A stretch of 64,000 nucleotides of DNA from Collimonas sp. OK412 (lineage in GTDB: Bacteria > Pseudomonadota > Gammaproteobacteria > Burkholderiales > Burkholderiaceae_D): NCBI RefSeq assembly GCF_900112135.1, contig NZ_FOLC01000006.1, forward strand, positions 62,001-126,000, written 5' to 3'. This document shows, piece after piece, positions 27,501 through 35,795 of the stretch; the stretch's first letter is position 1; every line of letters starts with the position of its first letter. A program made the translations under genes and the position numbers. The notes under the pieces are model-generated. The model was given only the letters and a program-made list of their open reading frames with translations, was not told the DNA's origin and did no database searches.

Positions 27501-28273
27501 TTCGATGCCTTGCCGATGGCATGGATGGCGTCTTCATACGAGCGGTAATAGGCGGCCGCATCTTCTTCGGTTAACGCCGCTTCGCCCAGCATGTCGTAGG
27601 AATAGCGATAGCCGCGTTTTTCATTGTCGCGGCTGTTGCTGAGCGCTTCGGCGATGGTCTGGCCGGTGACGAACTGGTTGCCCAGCATGCGCATGGCGAC
27701 ATCGACGCCCTTGCGGATCAGCGGCTCGCCGCCGCGCCCGATCAGCTTGGTGAGCGCCGAACCCAGTCCGCGTTCGCTGTTGGTGGCGACCAGCTTGCCG
27801 GTGATCAGCAAACCCCAGGTAGCGGCATTGACGAACAGCGACGGCGATTCGCCCAGGTGGCTGCCCCAGTCGCCCTTGCTGATCTTGTCGGCGATCAGGC
27901 GGTCGGCGGTCTGGTGATCGGGGATGCGCAACAGCGCTTCGGCCAGGCACATCAGCGCCACGCCTTCTTCCGACGACAGCGAAAATTCATGCATCAAGGC
28001 ATCGACGCCTGAGGCGCGCGTGCGTTTTTCGCGCACCGCCTGCACCAGCTTGCGCGCCAGCGCCTGGCTGGCGGCATACGAGCCGGCGCTGGTCTGCACC
28101 TGCGCCAGCAGCCATTGCACGGCCAGGATTTCATCGCGCCGGTAAGCGGCGGTGATGGCGGCGCGCAATGGCGTCGGGCCGGTCATGACTTCCTGGTGGA
28201 AGACGGTAAATGCGGGGCTGAACATGGCGGGAGAAGTAGTGTCTGGCTGGGATGACGGCTGTAGCGGCGGCAT
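24545..28273 (-). CDS. putA: Bifunctional proline dehydrogenase / P5C dehydrogenase PutA (no RHH domain)
   Basis: Oxidises proline to glutamate in two steps: FAD-dependent proline dehydrogenase, then NAD-dependent glutamate-semialdehyde dehydrogenase with channelling. Of 1242 residues, about 20-500 form the helical and PRODH barrel regions (GPGISVKLSALHPRYSRAQ core KLSALHPRYSRAQ; AEEADRLELSLDL; RLVKGAYWDSEIK). The ALDH domain (about 540-1050) has CISPWNFPLAIF and catalytic C847 in GQRCSALRVLC. A C-terminal ALDH-like domain closes the channel. It lacks the N-terminal ribbon-helix-helix of trifunctional PutA, which matches the divergent Lrp-type gene taking over regulation. The start has a poor ribosome site; M17 (28225) is an alternative. 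Confidence 0.96.
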   Translation of the reverse strand: MPPLQPSSQPDTTSPAMFSPAFTVFHQEVMTGPTPLRAAITAAYRRDEILAVQWLLAQVQTSAGSYAASQALARKLVQAVREKRTRASGVDALMHEFSLSSEEGVALMCLAEALLRIPDHQTADRLIADKISKGDWGSHLGESPSLFVNAATWGLLITGKLVATNSERGLGSALTKLIGRGGEPLIRKGVDVAMRMLGNQFVTGQTIAEALSNSRDNEKRGYRYSYDMLGEAALTEEDAAAYYRSYEDAIHAIGKASNGRGIKQGPGISVKLSALHPRYSRAQRQRTMEELLPRLKQLLLLAKQYDIGLNIDAEEADRLELSLDLMEALAFDADLAGFEGIGFVVQGYQKRCPFVIDYLVDLARRSGRKFMVRLVKGAYWDSEIKRAQVDGLPGFPVYTRKVYTDVSYLTCAQKLLASTDVIYPQFATHNAHTLATIYSWAQEKNITDYEFQCLHGMGETLYDQVVGKDMLDKPCRIYAPVGSHQTLLAYLVRRLLENGANSSFVNQIVDESVTIDSLIADPLQAAQQLGGEPHPQIALPPAMYGAERKNSAGLDLSNEEVLREIDNAFSVFGKQQWHATPMLAEPKTYSQAARPVLNPADQRDVVGSVVEASVADVDKALHAASVYAMDWQTLPPAERADKLERAAALFEVHQLELIALAIREAGKSLPNAIAEVREAVDFLRYYAAQVRHVQNALALGPVVCISPWNFPLAIFIGEVSAALAAGNVVLAKPAEQTPLIAARAVQLLHEAGVPQAALQFLPGQGDTVGAALTADARVKGVIFTGSTEVAQIINRTLAKRSLAESVDLPLIAETGGQNALIVDSSALPEQVVQDVLNSAFDSAGQRCSALRVLCLQNDIADRTLHMLKGAMQELRIGNPDRLATDIGPVIDADAQGQLLAHIEKMRATAKDFYQLPLPAEQSNGTFVAPTLIEIGSMSELKREVFGPVLHVLRYARNELPQLIDAINGSGYGLTLGIHSRIDETIDFIVAHAHVGNIYVNRNIVGAVVGVQPFGGEGKSGTGPKAGGPLYLKRLQRNPAVSLGAHTIHAPNPEAENATPVLQALLSWARTHGHQRIAALGEEYMHASWLGTSLVLPGPTGERNSLSFAPRGAILCSADNVGAMLNQLAAVFATGNLPVVEASSSAMIPEGLPRAVRAAIRVVDQLAGNDHARRLQLALVDGAGTARLRPLLTALGEQSGALVPLLETSEYASIPLWRLLAERAVCVNTTAAGGNASLMTLQA

Positions 28274-28475
28274 GGCGGTTGTCTCGGTGAGGATATTGGC
28301 TTTGTTAATTTCCGGAGAGCATTATTCACGACGACGTGTTTAATTGTTCAGGAAAGTGAAGTTGTTCGATTGTAGGCGGCATCGGCATGGATTAATTCTG
28401 GTAATAATGGCCGCTATCAAAATTTTGTTATTGGTGAGAAAATTTAACCGAATAAAATTTTTCGGAAGATAGTGC
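28274..28475. promoter_or_regulatory. putA / Lrp-regulator divergent promoter region
   Basis: This 202-bp AT-rich gap holds the 10-bp palindrome CAAAATTTTG (28418-28427) and a looser GAAAATTT / AAATTTTTC pair at 28437-28462. Such AT-rich inverted repeats fit Lrp/AsnC-family binding. Exact promoters were not assigned. Confidence 0.55.
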
Positions 28476-28934
28476 ATGCTTGACAAGATTAGTAAGAAAA
28501 TCCTGGCCGAACTGCAGAACGATGGTCGTATCAGCAATGTCGATCTGTCTGCTCGCGTCAACTTGTCACCCGCCGCTTGCCTGGAGCGCGTGCGCAAACT
28601 GCAGGAAGCCGGTTATATCCTGCATTACACCGCCCAGCTCAATCCGCAGTTGCTGGACGTCGCCCTGCTGGTGTTTATCGAAGTGGTGCTGGACCGCACC
28701 ACGCCGGAAGTTTTCGAGGCGTTCAGCCAGAGCGTGCAGATCATCCCCGAGGTACTGGAGTGCCACATGGTGGCCGGCGGTTTCGATTACCTGGTCAAGG
28801 CGCGCGTCAAGGACATGAACGCCTACCGCGAGTTTCTCGGCAAGTCGCTGCTGCAGCTCAAGGGCGTGCGCGAGACGCATACTTACGCGGTGATGGAAGA
28901 GGTCAAGCACACTACAAAGCTGCCGATTCGCTAA
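28476..28934 (+). CDS. Lrp/AsnC family regulator, likely proline-responsive activator of putA
   Basis: A 152-residue Lrp/AsnC protein: N-terminal HTH (LDKISKKILAELQNDGRISNVDLSARVNLSPAACLERVRKL, core ISNVDLSARVNLSPAACLER), then the C-terminal RAM ligand-binding domain (PEVLECHMVAGGFDYLVKARVKD, core CHMVAGGFDYLVK). The start has GGAAGA 6-11 nt upstream. Divergent orientation to a PutA that lacks its own DNA-binding domain matches the PutR/BkdR-type arrangement, so proline-dependent activation of putA is the likely role. This is inferred from context. Confidence 0.92.
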   Translation: MLDKISKKILAELQNDGRISNVDLSARVNLSPAACLERVRKLQEAGYILHYTAQLNPQLLDVALLVFIEVVLDRTTPEVFEAFSQSVQIIPEVLECHMVAGGFDYLVKARVKDMNAYREFLGKSLLQLKGVRETHTYAVMEEVKHTTKLPIR

Positions 28935-28985
28935 GAATCGGCCCAGGCCGCCAGCGCTCGCCGCATGGTTCCTGCCTGCTGGAAT

Positions 28986-29040
28986 AAAAGAAGCAGAGTT
29001 GAATTTTCCCCGGTGGATATTTGACTCTGCTTCTTTTTTT
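28986..29040 (+). terminator. Rho-independent terminator after the Lrp-type gene
   Basis: A 14-bp stem (AAAAGAAGCAGAGT with ACTCTGCTTCTTTT) encloses a 24-nt loop and runs into a T-rich tract, 51 bp after the stop codon. Confidence 0.85.
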
Positions 29041-29211
29041 TACGGCCCTTTTTTATTTCAAAAACACATCTGCAACACGGCTGCATGCGCCTTTGACAAG
29101 CATTCGAAAATATTGCCGTACGTAATTGTCCGGTCACATACGAGGCTTATGCTTGACGTCGAGTTTCTTCATTCCAGTTTTTTTCACTATCCTCCCTATA
29201 GGAAAATAACT

Positions 29212-30933
29212 ATGCAAACCTCGAAAAAAATCACCTTGGCGCTGATGCTTTCTTTCTTCGCAAGTGCGGCGACGTTGAGCCATGCCGACGAAACGGATGC
29301 AAAAAAACAGCCAGCCAAGCATGTCCTACTCATTTCAGTCGACGGCATGCACCAAGCCGACCTTGACTGGTTTGTTACCGCGTATCCGCAATCCACCCTC
29401 GCGCGCATGGTGCGTGAAGGCGCCAGCTATACCAACGCCAGAACCCCCTTCCCTTCGGATTCATTTCCAGGCATGGTCGGCCAGCTCACTGGCGGCAATC
29501 CAAAAACCACGGGTATCTATTACGATGACGCCTACAGCCGAGGGCTGCTGCCTGCGGGAACAACCAGCTGCGCGGGAGCGAAACCGGGGGCGGAAGTTTA
29601 CTACGCGGAAGTCAGCGCAAAGGACATGAACCGCTTGGACAGCGGCCAGCAGATTCCCGGGTTGTATTCCGACTTCACAAAAATATCTCAGCTGACTGGC
29701 CATGCACAAGATTTGCTGGATCCGAAAACATTGCCGGTAGATCCCAAAACATGTTTGCCGGTGTATCCGCATCAGTATCTTCAAGTGAACACGATTTTTG
29801 AAGTAGCGAAGCAGCATCATTTGCGTACAGCATGGTCGGACAAGCACGCGGCATATGACATTCTCAATGGCCCGTCCGGCAAGGGAATCGACGACTTGTT
29901 CGCACCTGAAATCAACAGTTCAGTCACCGATCCGTCAGCACCTGCCGGTCCCGGCGACGACTGGACCAAGGACAACGCCAATACCCAAAAATACGATGCC
30001 TTCAAAGTAAAGGCCGTCGTGAATTGGGCCAAGGGCTTGGATCACGCCGGCAATAACTCGCTGGGCGTTCCCGCCATTTTCGGCATGAACTTCCAGGCTG
30101 TCTCCACCGCGCAGAAACTCAACAAATCGAACTACTACATCGACCCGGAAAATCCCAGCACCATCATGACCAACGGCCTGGGCGGCTACACCTTGAATGG
30201 CGCGGTGCCAGGGCCGGTATTGCAAAGCGCATTAACTTTTGTGGACGGCCAGCTCAAGGCCATCATCAGCGCGCTTGATCTCCGCAAAACGGTGGTGGTG
30301 CTCTCCGCAAAACATGGCCAATCACCGCAAAACCGCACGGCGCTGACGATCATCAATGACGGCGACATGATTGACGCATTGAACTGCGCTTGGGAAAACA
30401 ATAGTGCGGGCTGCAAAGACCCCAGCCAAACCCATCTGGTTGCCCATGCAATCGATGACGACGGCATCCTGATGTGGCTCACCGACCGCTCGGCTAAAGC
30501 AACGCGCTTTGCGAAGAATTTCCTGCTTGCTTATTCGGGCGCCGGCATCGGCTCGGATGCTTTGGGCAACAGCATCTCCAAGCCATTTACGCAAGCTGGC
30601 GTCACAAGAATCTATGCCGGAGAAGAGGCTGAAGATTTATTCGGCACCAGGCGTGGCGATGAACGCGTTCCCGATGTAGTCGGTATCGCGCAGCAAGGAG
30701 TCGTCTGGGCCGGCGGCAAGCTGTCCAAGATCGCCGAGCATGGCGGCAACGCGCATCAGGATAGACATGTTCCTATCGTGGTATGGGGGGCCGGCATCGC
30801 CCGCCAATCGAATGACGATCATGTCGAGACAACGCAGATTGCCCCGACAATCCTGTCATTGCTGGCGCTGGATCCGAGCGAATTGCAGGCTGTGCGAATT
30901 GAACGTACCAAGGCTTTGCCGGATCTGCATTGA
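29212..30933 (+). CDS. Secreted alkaline-phosphatase-superfamily phosphodiesterase
   Basis: Predicted periplasmic or secreted member of the type I phosphodiesterase / nucleotide pyrophosphatase family (573 residues). A signal peptide ends near SHA (residue 25). The first metal ligand is D44 in LLISVDGMH, and the likely nucleophile is S84 in PFPSDSFPGMVGQLTGG. Late motifs AKHGQSP, AHAIDDDGILMW and GNAHQDRHVPIVVWG supply the remaining Asp/His ligands. The start is the ATG after AGGAAAATAACT; the open frame extends 71 codons upstream through non-coding DNA. No neighbour suggests a substrate. Confidence 0.88.
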   Translation: MQTSKKITLALMLSFFASAATLSHADETDAKKQPAKHVLLISVDGMHQADLDWFVTAYPQSTLARMVREGASYTNARTPFPSDSFPGMVGQLTGGNPKTTGIYYDDAYSRGLLPAGTTSCAGAKPGAEVYYAEVSAKDMNRLDSGQQIPGLYSDFTKISQLTGHAQDLLDPKTLPVDPKTCLPVYPHQYLQVNTIFEVAKQHHLRTAWSDKHAAYDILNGPSGKGIDDLFAPEINSSVTDPSAPAGPGDDWTKDNANTQKYDAFKVKAVVNWAKGLDHAGNNSLGVPAIFGMNFQAVSTAQKLNKSNYYIDPENPSTIMTNGLGGYTLNGAVPGPVLQSALTFVDGQLKAIISALDLRKTVVVLSAKHGQSPQNRTALTIINDGDMIDALNCAWENNSAGCKDPSQTHLVAHAIDDDGILMWLTDRSAKATRFAKNFLLAYSGAGIGSDALGNSISKPFTQAGVTRIYAGEEAEDLFGTRRGDERVPDVVGIAQQGVVWAGGKLSKIAEHGGNAHQDRHVPIVVWGAGIARQSNDDHVETTQIAPTILSLLALDPSELQAVRIERTKALPDLH

Positions 30934-30952
30934 TCGGAGTCCTGTTTGCTGC

Positions 30953-31987
30953 TCAGGTGCTGCTGCGTATCGCCAGCTTGAAGCCGAGGTCGACGCTGGT
31001 TGTTTCCAGCGGTTCGTGCCTGAGCAGCTTGATCAGTAACTGGGCGGCGGTAAAGCCGATGTCGTAACGCGGCGTGACTATCGTGGTGATGCCGGGATTG
31101 GCGAAGGCTGACCACGGCAAATCGTTGAACCCTGCGATCGCCATCTGGCCCGGCACCGACAGGCCGCGCCGCTGGCACTCGAACAAGACTCCAAGCGCCA
31201 AGTCGTCGTTGCAGCAAAACACGGCATCGCAAGCCGGCGCCTGCTGCAGGATCTGGCCCAGCATCTTGGTGCCGAGTTCTACCGTCGACGGCACCGGCGT
31301 CAACACTTCCACCTCAGGGTTCATGCCTGCTTCCGACAATGCCTTGCGAAAGCCGTGCCGGCGTTTCATCATGCGGGGATCGAGCTGGGCGCCGAGAAAG
31401 CCGGGCTGGCGGTAGCCGCGCGCGATCAGGTGGCGGGCGATGCTGTAACCCGCTTCTTCATGCGAAAAACCAACCGTGACCTCGCTGTTTCCGGGATTCA
31501 GGTCGAACATGCGCACGGCCGGCACATTGTGCGTTGCCAGCTGTTCGCGCAGCGCATCCTGCTGTTCTATGCCGCTCAGCAAAAAGCCGTCCGGCGCATG
31601 CGCCAGGTACGTGCTGATCAGCTGGCTTTCCTTGTCCGGCGAATAGCTGCTTTCGCCGATCAGGAATTTGTAGCCGTGCTGGTTCAGGCTGTCGCGGATG
31701 CCGGTCAGCGTATCCACGAACACCGAGTTGCTGAGCGATGGCACGATCACGCCGATCACCTGCGATTTGGCCGAGGCCAGCGTGCTGGCGGCCTGGTTCG
31801 GCACATAACCGAGCTGCTTGATCGCCGCCGCAATCCGGTCGCGCGCTTCCAGCTGCACCAGCGCGGGGGTTTTCAGGGCGCGCGACACAGTCATCGGGCT
31901 GACCCGCGCCAGGCGCGCAACGTCGACGATGGTTACCCTGCCGCTGGCGCGGCTATGGCGTTGTGGCTTGAGTTCCGGGCTGGTCAT
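30953..31987 (-). CDS. LacI-family repressor, GntR (gluconate) type
   Basis: LacI/GalR-family regulator of 344 residues. The N-terminal HTH VTIVDVARLARVSPMTVSRALK (split: VDVARLARVSPMTVSRAL) is at about 18-40, with the hinge VPNQAASTLAS after it. The sugar-binding domain includes VIGVIVPSLSNSVFVDTL and CDAVFCCNDDLALGVL. It is divergent from a gluconokinase gene, and the gap holds a perfect LacI-type operator. It most likely represses gluconate uptake or phosphorylation and is released by gluconate or 6-phosphogluconate. Convergent with the phosphodiesterase gene upstream in coordinates. Confidence 0.92.
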   Translation of the reverse strand: MTSPELKPQRHSRASGRVTIVDVARLARVSPMTVSRALKTPALVQLEARDRIAAAIKQLGYVPNQAASTLASAKSQVIGVIVPSLSNSVFVDTLTGIRDSLNQHGYKFLIGESSYSPDKESQLISTYLAHAPDGFLLSGIEQQDALREQLATHNVPAVRMFDLNPGNSEVTVGFSHEEAGYSIARHLIARGYRQPGFLGAQLDPRMMKRRHGFRKALSEAGMNPEVEVLTPVPSTVELGTKMLGQILQQAPACDAVFCCNDDLALGVLFECQRRGLSVPGQMAIAGFNDLPWSAFANPGITTIVTPRYDIGFTAAQLLIKLLRHEPLETTSVDLGFKLAIRSST

Positions 31988-32217
31988 GGTAACGATGGCA
32001 TTTTATGGGTTCTTTGCATTTAGCTCGCTGCGGCAGCCTGTTCATCAGCCTGCTCATTATTCCGCCTGGTCCTAAAGATATGTGACTGGCAATGGAATCT
32101 TGTTCATTTGGCTAGCGCGACCAATGTTACACGCAAGCCATGCCGTATTGTTATAGTTTCCTTGGAGTAAGGATACTAGCAGTCTGCAATATCACTTTCC
32201 GTTGCGTCAAGAGATGC

Positions 32218-32235
32218 GATGTTAGCGCTAACATC
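32218..32235. promoter_or_regulatory. LacI-family operator between repressor and gluconokinase genes
   Basis: GATGTTAGCGCTAACATC is a perfect 18-bp palindrome with the central CG typical of LacI-family operators. It resembles the ATGTTA...TAACAT form of gluconate repressor sites. It lies 128 bp before the kinase start. A half-site AATGTTACACG lies near 32124. No gene occurs in the 375-bp gap 31988-32362. Confidence 0.85.
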
Positions 32236-32362
32236 TGGTGTATTATTGCAGCCACTCGCCGCCGCCGGCAAGTACTACAATGAAGCGGGCGCGGCGGACG
32301 GCTGTCCAGGCAGGATGGCTGCCCATTACCAGTCGCTTACTCATTTCATCACGAGGTAGTTC

Positions 32363-33916
32363 ATGCAACACCAGCCAGAATACATGCTCGGCGTAGATAT
32401 CGGCACCACCAGCACCAAGGCGGTGCTGTTCACCACCGAGGGACAAGTGGTGGCGCAGCACGCGGTGGAATATCCCCTGCTGTGCACCACGCCGGGCATG
32501 GCCGAGCAAGATCCGCAGCAGATTTACGAAGCCGTGCTGAGCGCTATCAGCAACGCCGTCGGCAACAGCCATGTCGAGTCCGCGCAGATTGCGCTGGTGT
32601 CCTTCAGCGCCGCCATGCATAGCGTGATTGCAGTCGGCCCGGACGGCGAATTGCTGAGCAACAGCATTACCTGGGGCGACAACCGCGCCGGCGCATGGGC
32701 CAACCGCATCCGCGACGAACTGGGCGGCCATGAAATCTACCTGCGCACCGGCACGCCCATCCACCCGATGTCGCCGCTGTGCAAGATCATGTGGCTGCGC
32801 CACGACCAGCCGCAGTTGTTTGCGCGCACCGCGCGGTTTGTCGGCATGAAGGAATATGTGCTGTACCGCCTGTTCGGCGAATGGCTGGTCGACCATTCGA
32901 TCGCCTCCGCCACCGGCATGTTCAACCTGCAGCAGCTGGACTGGGACCAGGGTGCGCTGGAACTGCTAGGCATCGGCCCGCAGCAATTGTCTAAACTGGT
33001 GCCGACCACCCATCACCTGAACGGCCTGGCGCCGGCCATGGCGCAGCAGCTGGGCTTGTCGCCGGCGACGCCGTTCGTGATCGGCGCCAACGATGGCGTG
33101 CTGTCCAATCTCGGCGTCAACGCCATCGGCCCTGGCCAGGTGGCCGTCACCATCGGCACCTCGGGAGCGATGCGGACCGTGATCGACAAGCCGCTGACCG
33201 ATCCCTCCGGTCGCACCTTCTGTTATGCCCTGACCGCCAAGCATTGGGTGGTCGGCGGCCCCACCAACAACGGCGGCAGCATTTTCCACTGGGTACGCAA
33301 TGAGCTGGCCACCGCCGAATCGGCCGCCGCCAAGGCCGCCGGACTCGATCCTTACGATGCGTTGACCAAGATCGCCGAGGGTGTCAGCGCCGGCGCCGAA
33401 GGATTGCTGTTCCATCCCTACCTGGCCGGCGAACGGGCGCCGCTGTGGAACGCCGATGCGCGCGGCTCTTATTTCGGCCTGGCCACGCACCACGGCAAGC
33501 CGCACATGATCCGGGCCGCGCTGGAAGGCGTGATTTTCAGCCTGTACAGTATCTTGCCGGCGGTCGAGGGCCTGATCGGGCCGACCACCCACATGATGGC
33601 GACCGGCGGCTTTGCCCGTTCGGCGCTGTGGCGGCAAATGATGGCGGATATTTTCGAGCGTGAAGTGGTGGTGCCGGAAAGCGTCGAATCGTCCTGCCTC
33701 GGCGCTGCCGTGCTCGGCCTGTACGCACTGGGCAAGGTCGATTCGCTGGATGTCATCGGCGCCATGGTCGGTTCTACCCACCGCCACGTGCCGATTGCGG
33801 AAAACGTCGCGCTGTACCGCCGCCTGTGGCCGATCTATGCGGCTATTCCGAAACTGCTGGAGCAGCAGTACCGGCAGCTGTCGCAGTTCCAGCGCGAGAC
33901 TGCCGCCCGCGATTGA
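32363..33916 (+). CDS. gntK: FGGY-family gluconokinase
   Basis: Phosphorylates gluconate to 6-phosphogluconate for the Entner-Doudoroff or pentose phosphate route. The 517 residues belong to the FGGY fold, unlike the small E. coli GntK. The N-terminal phosphate loop YMLGVDIGTTSTKAVLF is clear, as are ITWGDNRAGAWA (substrate region), VTIGTSGAMRTV, HPYLAGERAPLWNADARGSYFGL (FGGY signature area) and MMATGGFARSALWRQMMADI. GAGGT lies upstream of the ATG. The neighbouring GntR-type repressor supports gluconate over xylulose or glycerol. It ends exactly one base before the convergent LysR gene ends. Confidence 0.92.
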   Translation: MQHQPEYMLGVDIGTTSTKAVLFTTEGQVVAQHAVEYPLLCTTPGMAEQDPQQIYEAVLSAISNAVGNSHVESAQIALVSFSAAMHSVIAVGPDGELLSNSITWGDNRAGAWANRIRDELGGHEIYLRTGTPIHPMSPLCKIMWLRHDQPQLFARTARFVGMKEYVLYRLFGEWLVDHSIASATGMFNLQQLDWDQGALELLGIGPQQLSKLVPTTHHLNGLAPAMAQQLGLSPATPFVIGANDGVLSNLGVNAIGPGQVAVTIGTSGAMRTVIDKPLTDPSGRTFCYALTAKHWVVGGPTNNGGSIFHWVRNELATAESAAAKAAGLDPYDALTKIAEGVSAGAEGLLFHPYLAGERAPLWNADARGSYFGLATHHGKPHMIRAALEGVIFSLYSILPAVEGLIGPTTHMMATGGFARSALWRQMMADIFEREVVVPESVESSCLGAAVLGLYALGKVDSLDVIGAMVGSTHRHVPIAENVALYRRLWPIYAAIPKLLEQQYRQLSQFQRETAARD

Positions 33917-34882
33917 TTAGTCTTCGTCTTCGGGATCGATCAGGCTGAATTTCTCGTGCGCGGTTTCGCTCAGGTGGCCGCGCAGCCATTTATGCGCCGG
34001 ATTGCGCGCATCCCGTTCGTGCCACAGCATGTCGACGTGCACCGCCGGCGTCGGGAACGGCAGTTCGCGCGCCACCAGGACATCGGTCATGCCGGTCGCG
34101 CCGATCAGGTGGCGCGGCAAGACCGTCAGCAAATCGGAACTGGCGACCACCCGGCCGGCAGTGAAGAACTGGTTGACGGTCAGCAGGATGCGCCGCTCGC
34201 GTCCCATCGCCGCCAGGGTTTCATCGATCAAGCCGTGCGCCCGGCCGGAAAAACTCACCAGCAGATGATGCGAGGCGCAGTAATTGTCCAGGGTCAGCAC
34301 CTGGCTGGCGAGCGGATGGTCCTTGTGCATCACGCACACGTATTCGCCGGTGTACAGCCGTTCGTGGTGGATCGGCGAGGCGCTGGTAGTCTGGCCGCCG
34401 GCCAGTTGCGCCGCGACGCCGGGGAAAAAGCCGACCGCCAGGTCGACGTCGCCGCGCAACAGCATCTGGCGCGGATCGCGGGTGGTCAGCGGCACCATGC
34501 GGATATTCATTTGCGGGGCATTGCGCTCGATGGTGCGCACCAGCGCCGGCAGCCATAACGCTGCGGTGGCGTCGGCCATCGCCATCTGGAAAGTAGTGTG
34601 GGCGCGCGAGACATCGAAAGTCTCCGGCGTGATCGCGGTTTCCAGGTCGGTCAGCGCGCGCCTGACCACCGGCCACAATTCTTCTGCATGCTGGGTCGGC
34701 TTGACGCCGTGCGCGGTGCGGATCAGTAGCTCGTCGTTAAGGGTGTCGCGCAGGCGTTTCAAGGCATTCGACACCGCCGGCTGGGTCATTGCCAGCCGGC
34801 TGGCGGCGCGCGTCAGGTTCTGCTCGGTCATGACGGCGTCGAAGACACGCAGCAGGTTCAGGTCAAGCGTCAGGAAGCTCAT
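33917..34882 (-). CDS. LysR-family transcriptional regulator (NodD/NahR-like)
   Basis: A 321-residue LysR-type protein with the N terminus LDLNLLRVFDAVMTEQNLTRAASRLAMTQPAVSNALKRLR (core LTRAASRLAMTQPAVSNAL) typical of the NodD/NahR/LinR branch. The effector domain begins near residue 95 (TTFQMAMADATAALWLPAL). It has no divergent structural gene close by: 390 bp of non-coding DNA precede it, then a gene for a small membrane protein. Targets are therefore unknown. The acidic C terminus DPEDED abuts the gluconokinase stop. Confidence 0.9.
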   Translation of the reverse strand: MSFLTLDLNLLRVFDAVMTEQNLTRAASRLAMTQPAVSNALKRLRDTLNDELLIRTAHGVKPTQHAEELWPVVRRALTDLETAITPETFDVSRAHTTFQMAMADATAALWLPALVRTIERNAPQMNIRMVPLTTRDPRQMLLRGDVDLAVGFFPGVAAQLAGGQTTSASPIHHERLYTGEYVCVMHKDHPLASQVLTLDNYCASHHLLVSFSGRAHGLIDETLAAMGRERRILLTVNQFFTAGRVVASSDLLTVLPRHLIGATGMTDVLVARELPFPTPAVHVDMLWHERDARNPAHKWLRGHLSETAHEKFSLIDPEDED

Positions 34883-35272
34883 GGTTGGATCTATCGTTAA
34901 TTATTTTTAGATGGATATGGCGACAGCAAATTTAGCTGAAAGCAACATTCACAGATTCTATAACTGTTATATGAAAGCGCAATGACAGATTTCAAGTGGG
35001 GTGAAAATATTGCACCACAACATAAAATGCATATCAATCTGGATTATGTCTTAGATACGCAACTATTGCTGAGTAGAAACTCCACCAGACTGCCTTATGC
35101 CCGCCGTGCTTTATCTTACACATAATGCATTAACGACGACATGGAAGACATTCTTCAGCCGCATCAGAACATTATTCGTCGAACACATAACTGATATCCA
35201 AAATCAGAATTGGATAGCACGCTAAGTAGTGAATATACTGCAATGCAACATCACCATGAAAGAGTCGTCGCA
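34883..35272. other. Intergenic region, AT-rich, no gene recognised
   Basis: This 390-bp gap separates the divergent LysR gene and the small membrane protein gene and must hold both promoters. Short ORFs here have no ribosome sites. A LysR-type T-N11-A motif was not assigned with confidence. Confidence 0.4.
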
Positions 35273-35590
35273 ATGTCTTTATTCGCTTTTGCCCTGCCAG
35301 CTGAAATCGCCTTGTTCGACGCATCGGCCCTGCTTGCTGCCGCTGCCGCCGCACTGCGGCCTTTGCTGGGCCTGGGAGCGCTGGCGACCTTGATGGTGTA
35401 TTTCAAACCGCTTTGGATGGGGATCTTGCGCGCAGCATTGATGCTGATCAAGCCGCGCAAATCGCTGGAGCAGCGGATTGCCCGCAGCAAGTTCAAAGGG
35501 CAGCAACTGATACGCCGCATGGCTAACGACCATGCCTCCAGCCAGCCTAACCTGGCGGCCGAGCTGCGCTTGCTGGCCGGCCGCGACTGA
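35273..35590 (+). CDS. Small predicted membrane protein (105 aa)
   Basis: No family was recognised. The predicted product MSLFAFALPAEIALFDASALLAAAAAALRP has hydrophobic segments at about 2-30 and 33-62 (cores IALFDASALLAAAAAALR and LGALATLMVYFKPLWMGIL). A basic cytoplasmic-type tail follows (KPRKSLEQRIARSKFKGQQLIRRM, core EQRIARSKFKGQ). I start at the ATG at 35273 (GAAAGAG about 10 nt upstream). A second ATG at 35243 gives ten more residues, HHH-containing. It is followed after 38 bp by a 37-codon ORF with a strong ribosome site and then a terminator, so the two form a short transcription unit. Confidence 0.65.
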   Translation: MSLFAFALPAEIALFDASALLAAAAAALRPLLGLGALATLMVYFKPLWMGILRAALMLIKPRKSLEQRIARSKFKGQQLIRRMANDHASSQPNLAAELRLLAGRD

Positions 35591-35628
35591 TGACACGCTT
35601 GACGACAATTAACCACGAGGAGTTTGCC

Positions 35629-35742
35629 ATGCACCAATACATTTACCATGACGAAGACGGCTTCCCGACTTTCGCAGTGCTGCAATGGCTGCGTGCCGTG
35701 GCCACGCGCGTTCTGGCCTGGATGGGTTTGAACGGCCTGTAA
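35629..35742 (+). CDS. Micro-protein of 37 aa
   Basis: A very short ORF, MHQYIYHDEDGFPTFAVLQW then LRAVATRVLAWMGLNGL, with an excellent ribosome site (GAGGAG 7 nt before the ATG). The C-terminal half can form an amphipathic or membrane-inserted helix, and the first half is polar and aromatic. It lies 38 bp after the small membrane protein gene and 53 bp before a strong terminator. No family recognised; coding status rests on the ribosome site, codon usage and placement. Confidence 0.55.
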   Translation: MHQYIYHDEDGFPTFAVLQWLRAVATRVLAWMGLNGL

Positions 35743-35795
35743 CAGCTGTCATCTGAATTTCTGACGTCTCCTCTTTCCTGCGATGGAAGGATTCA

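Noticed and set aside
28999-29211. 71-codon N-terminal extension of the phosphodiesterase
   Set aside because: It overlaps the terminator of the previous gene and would bury the signal peptide.
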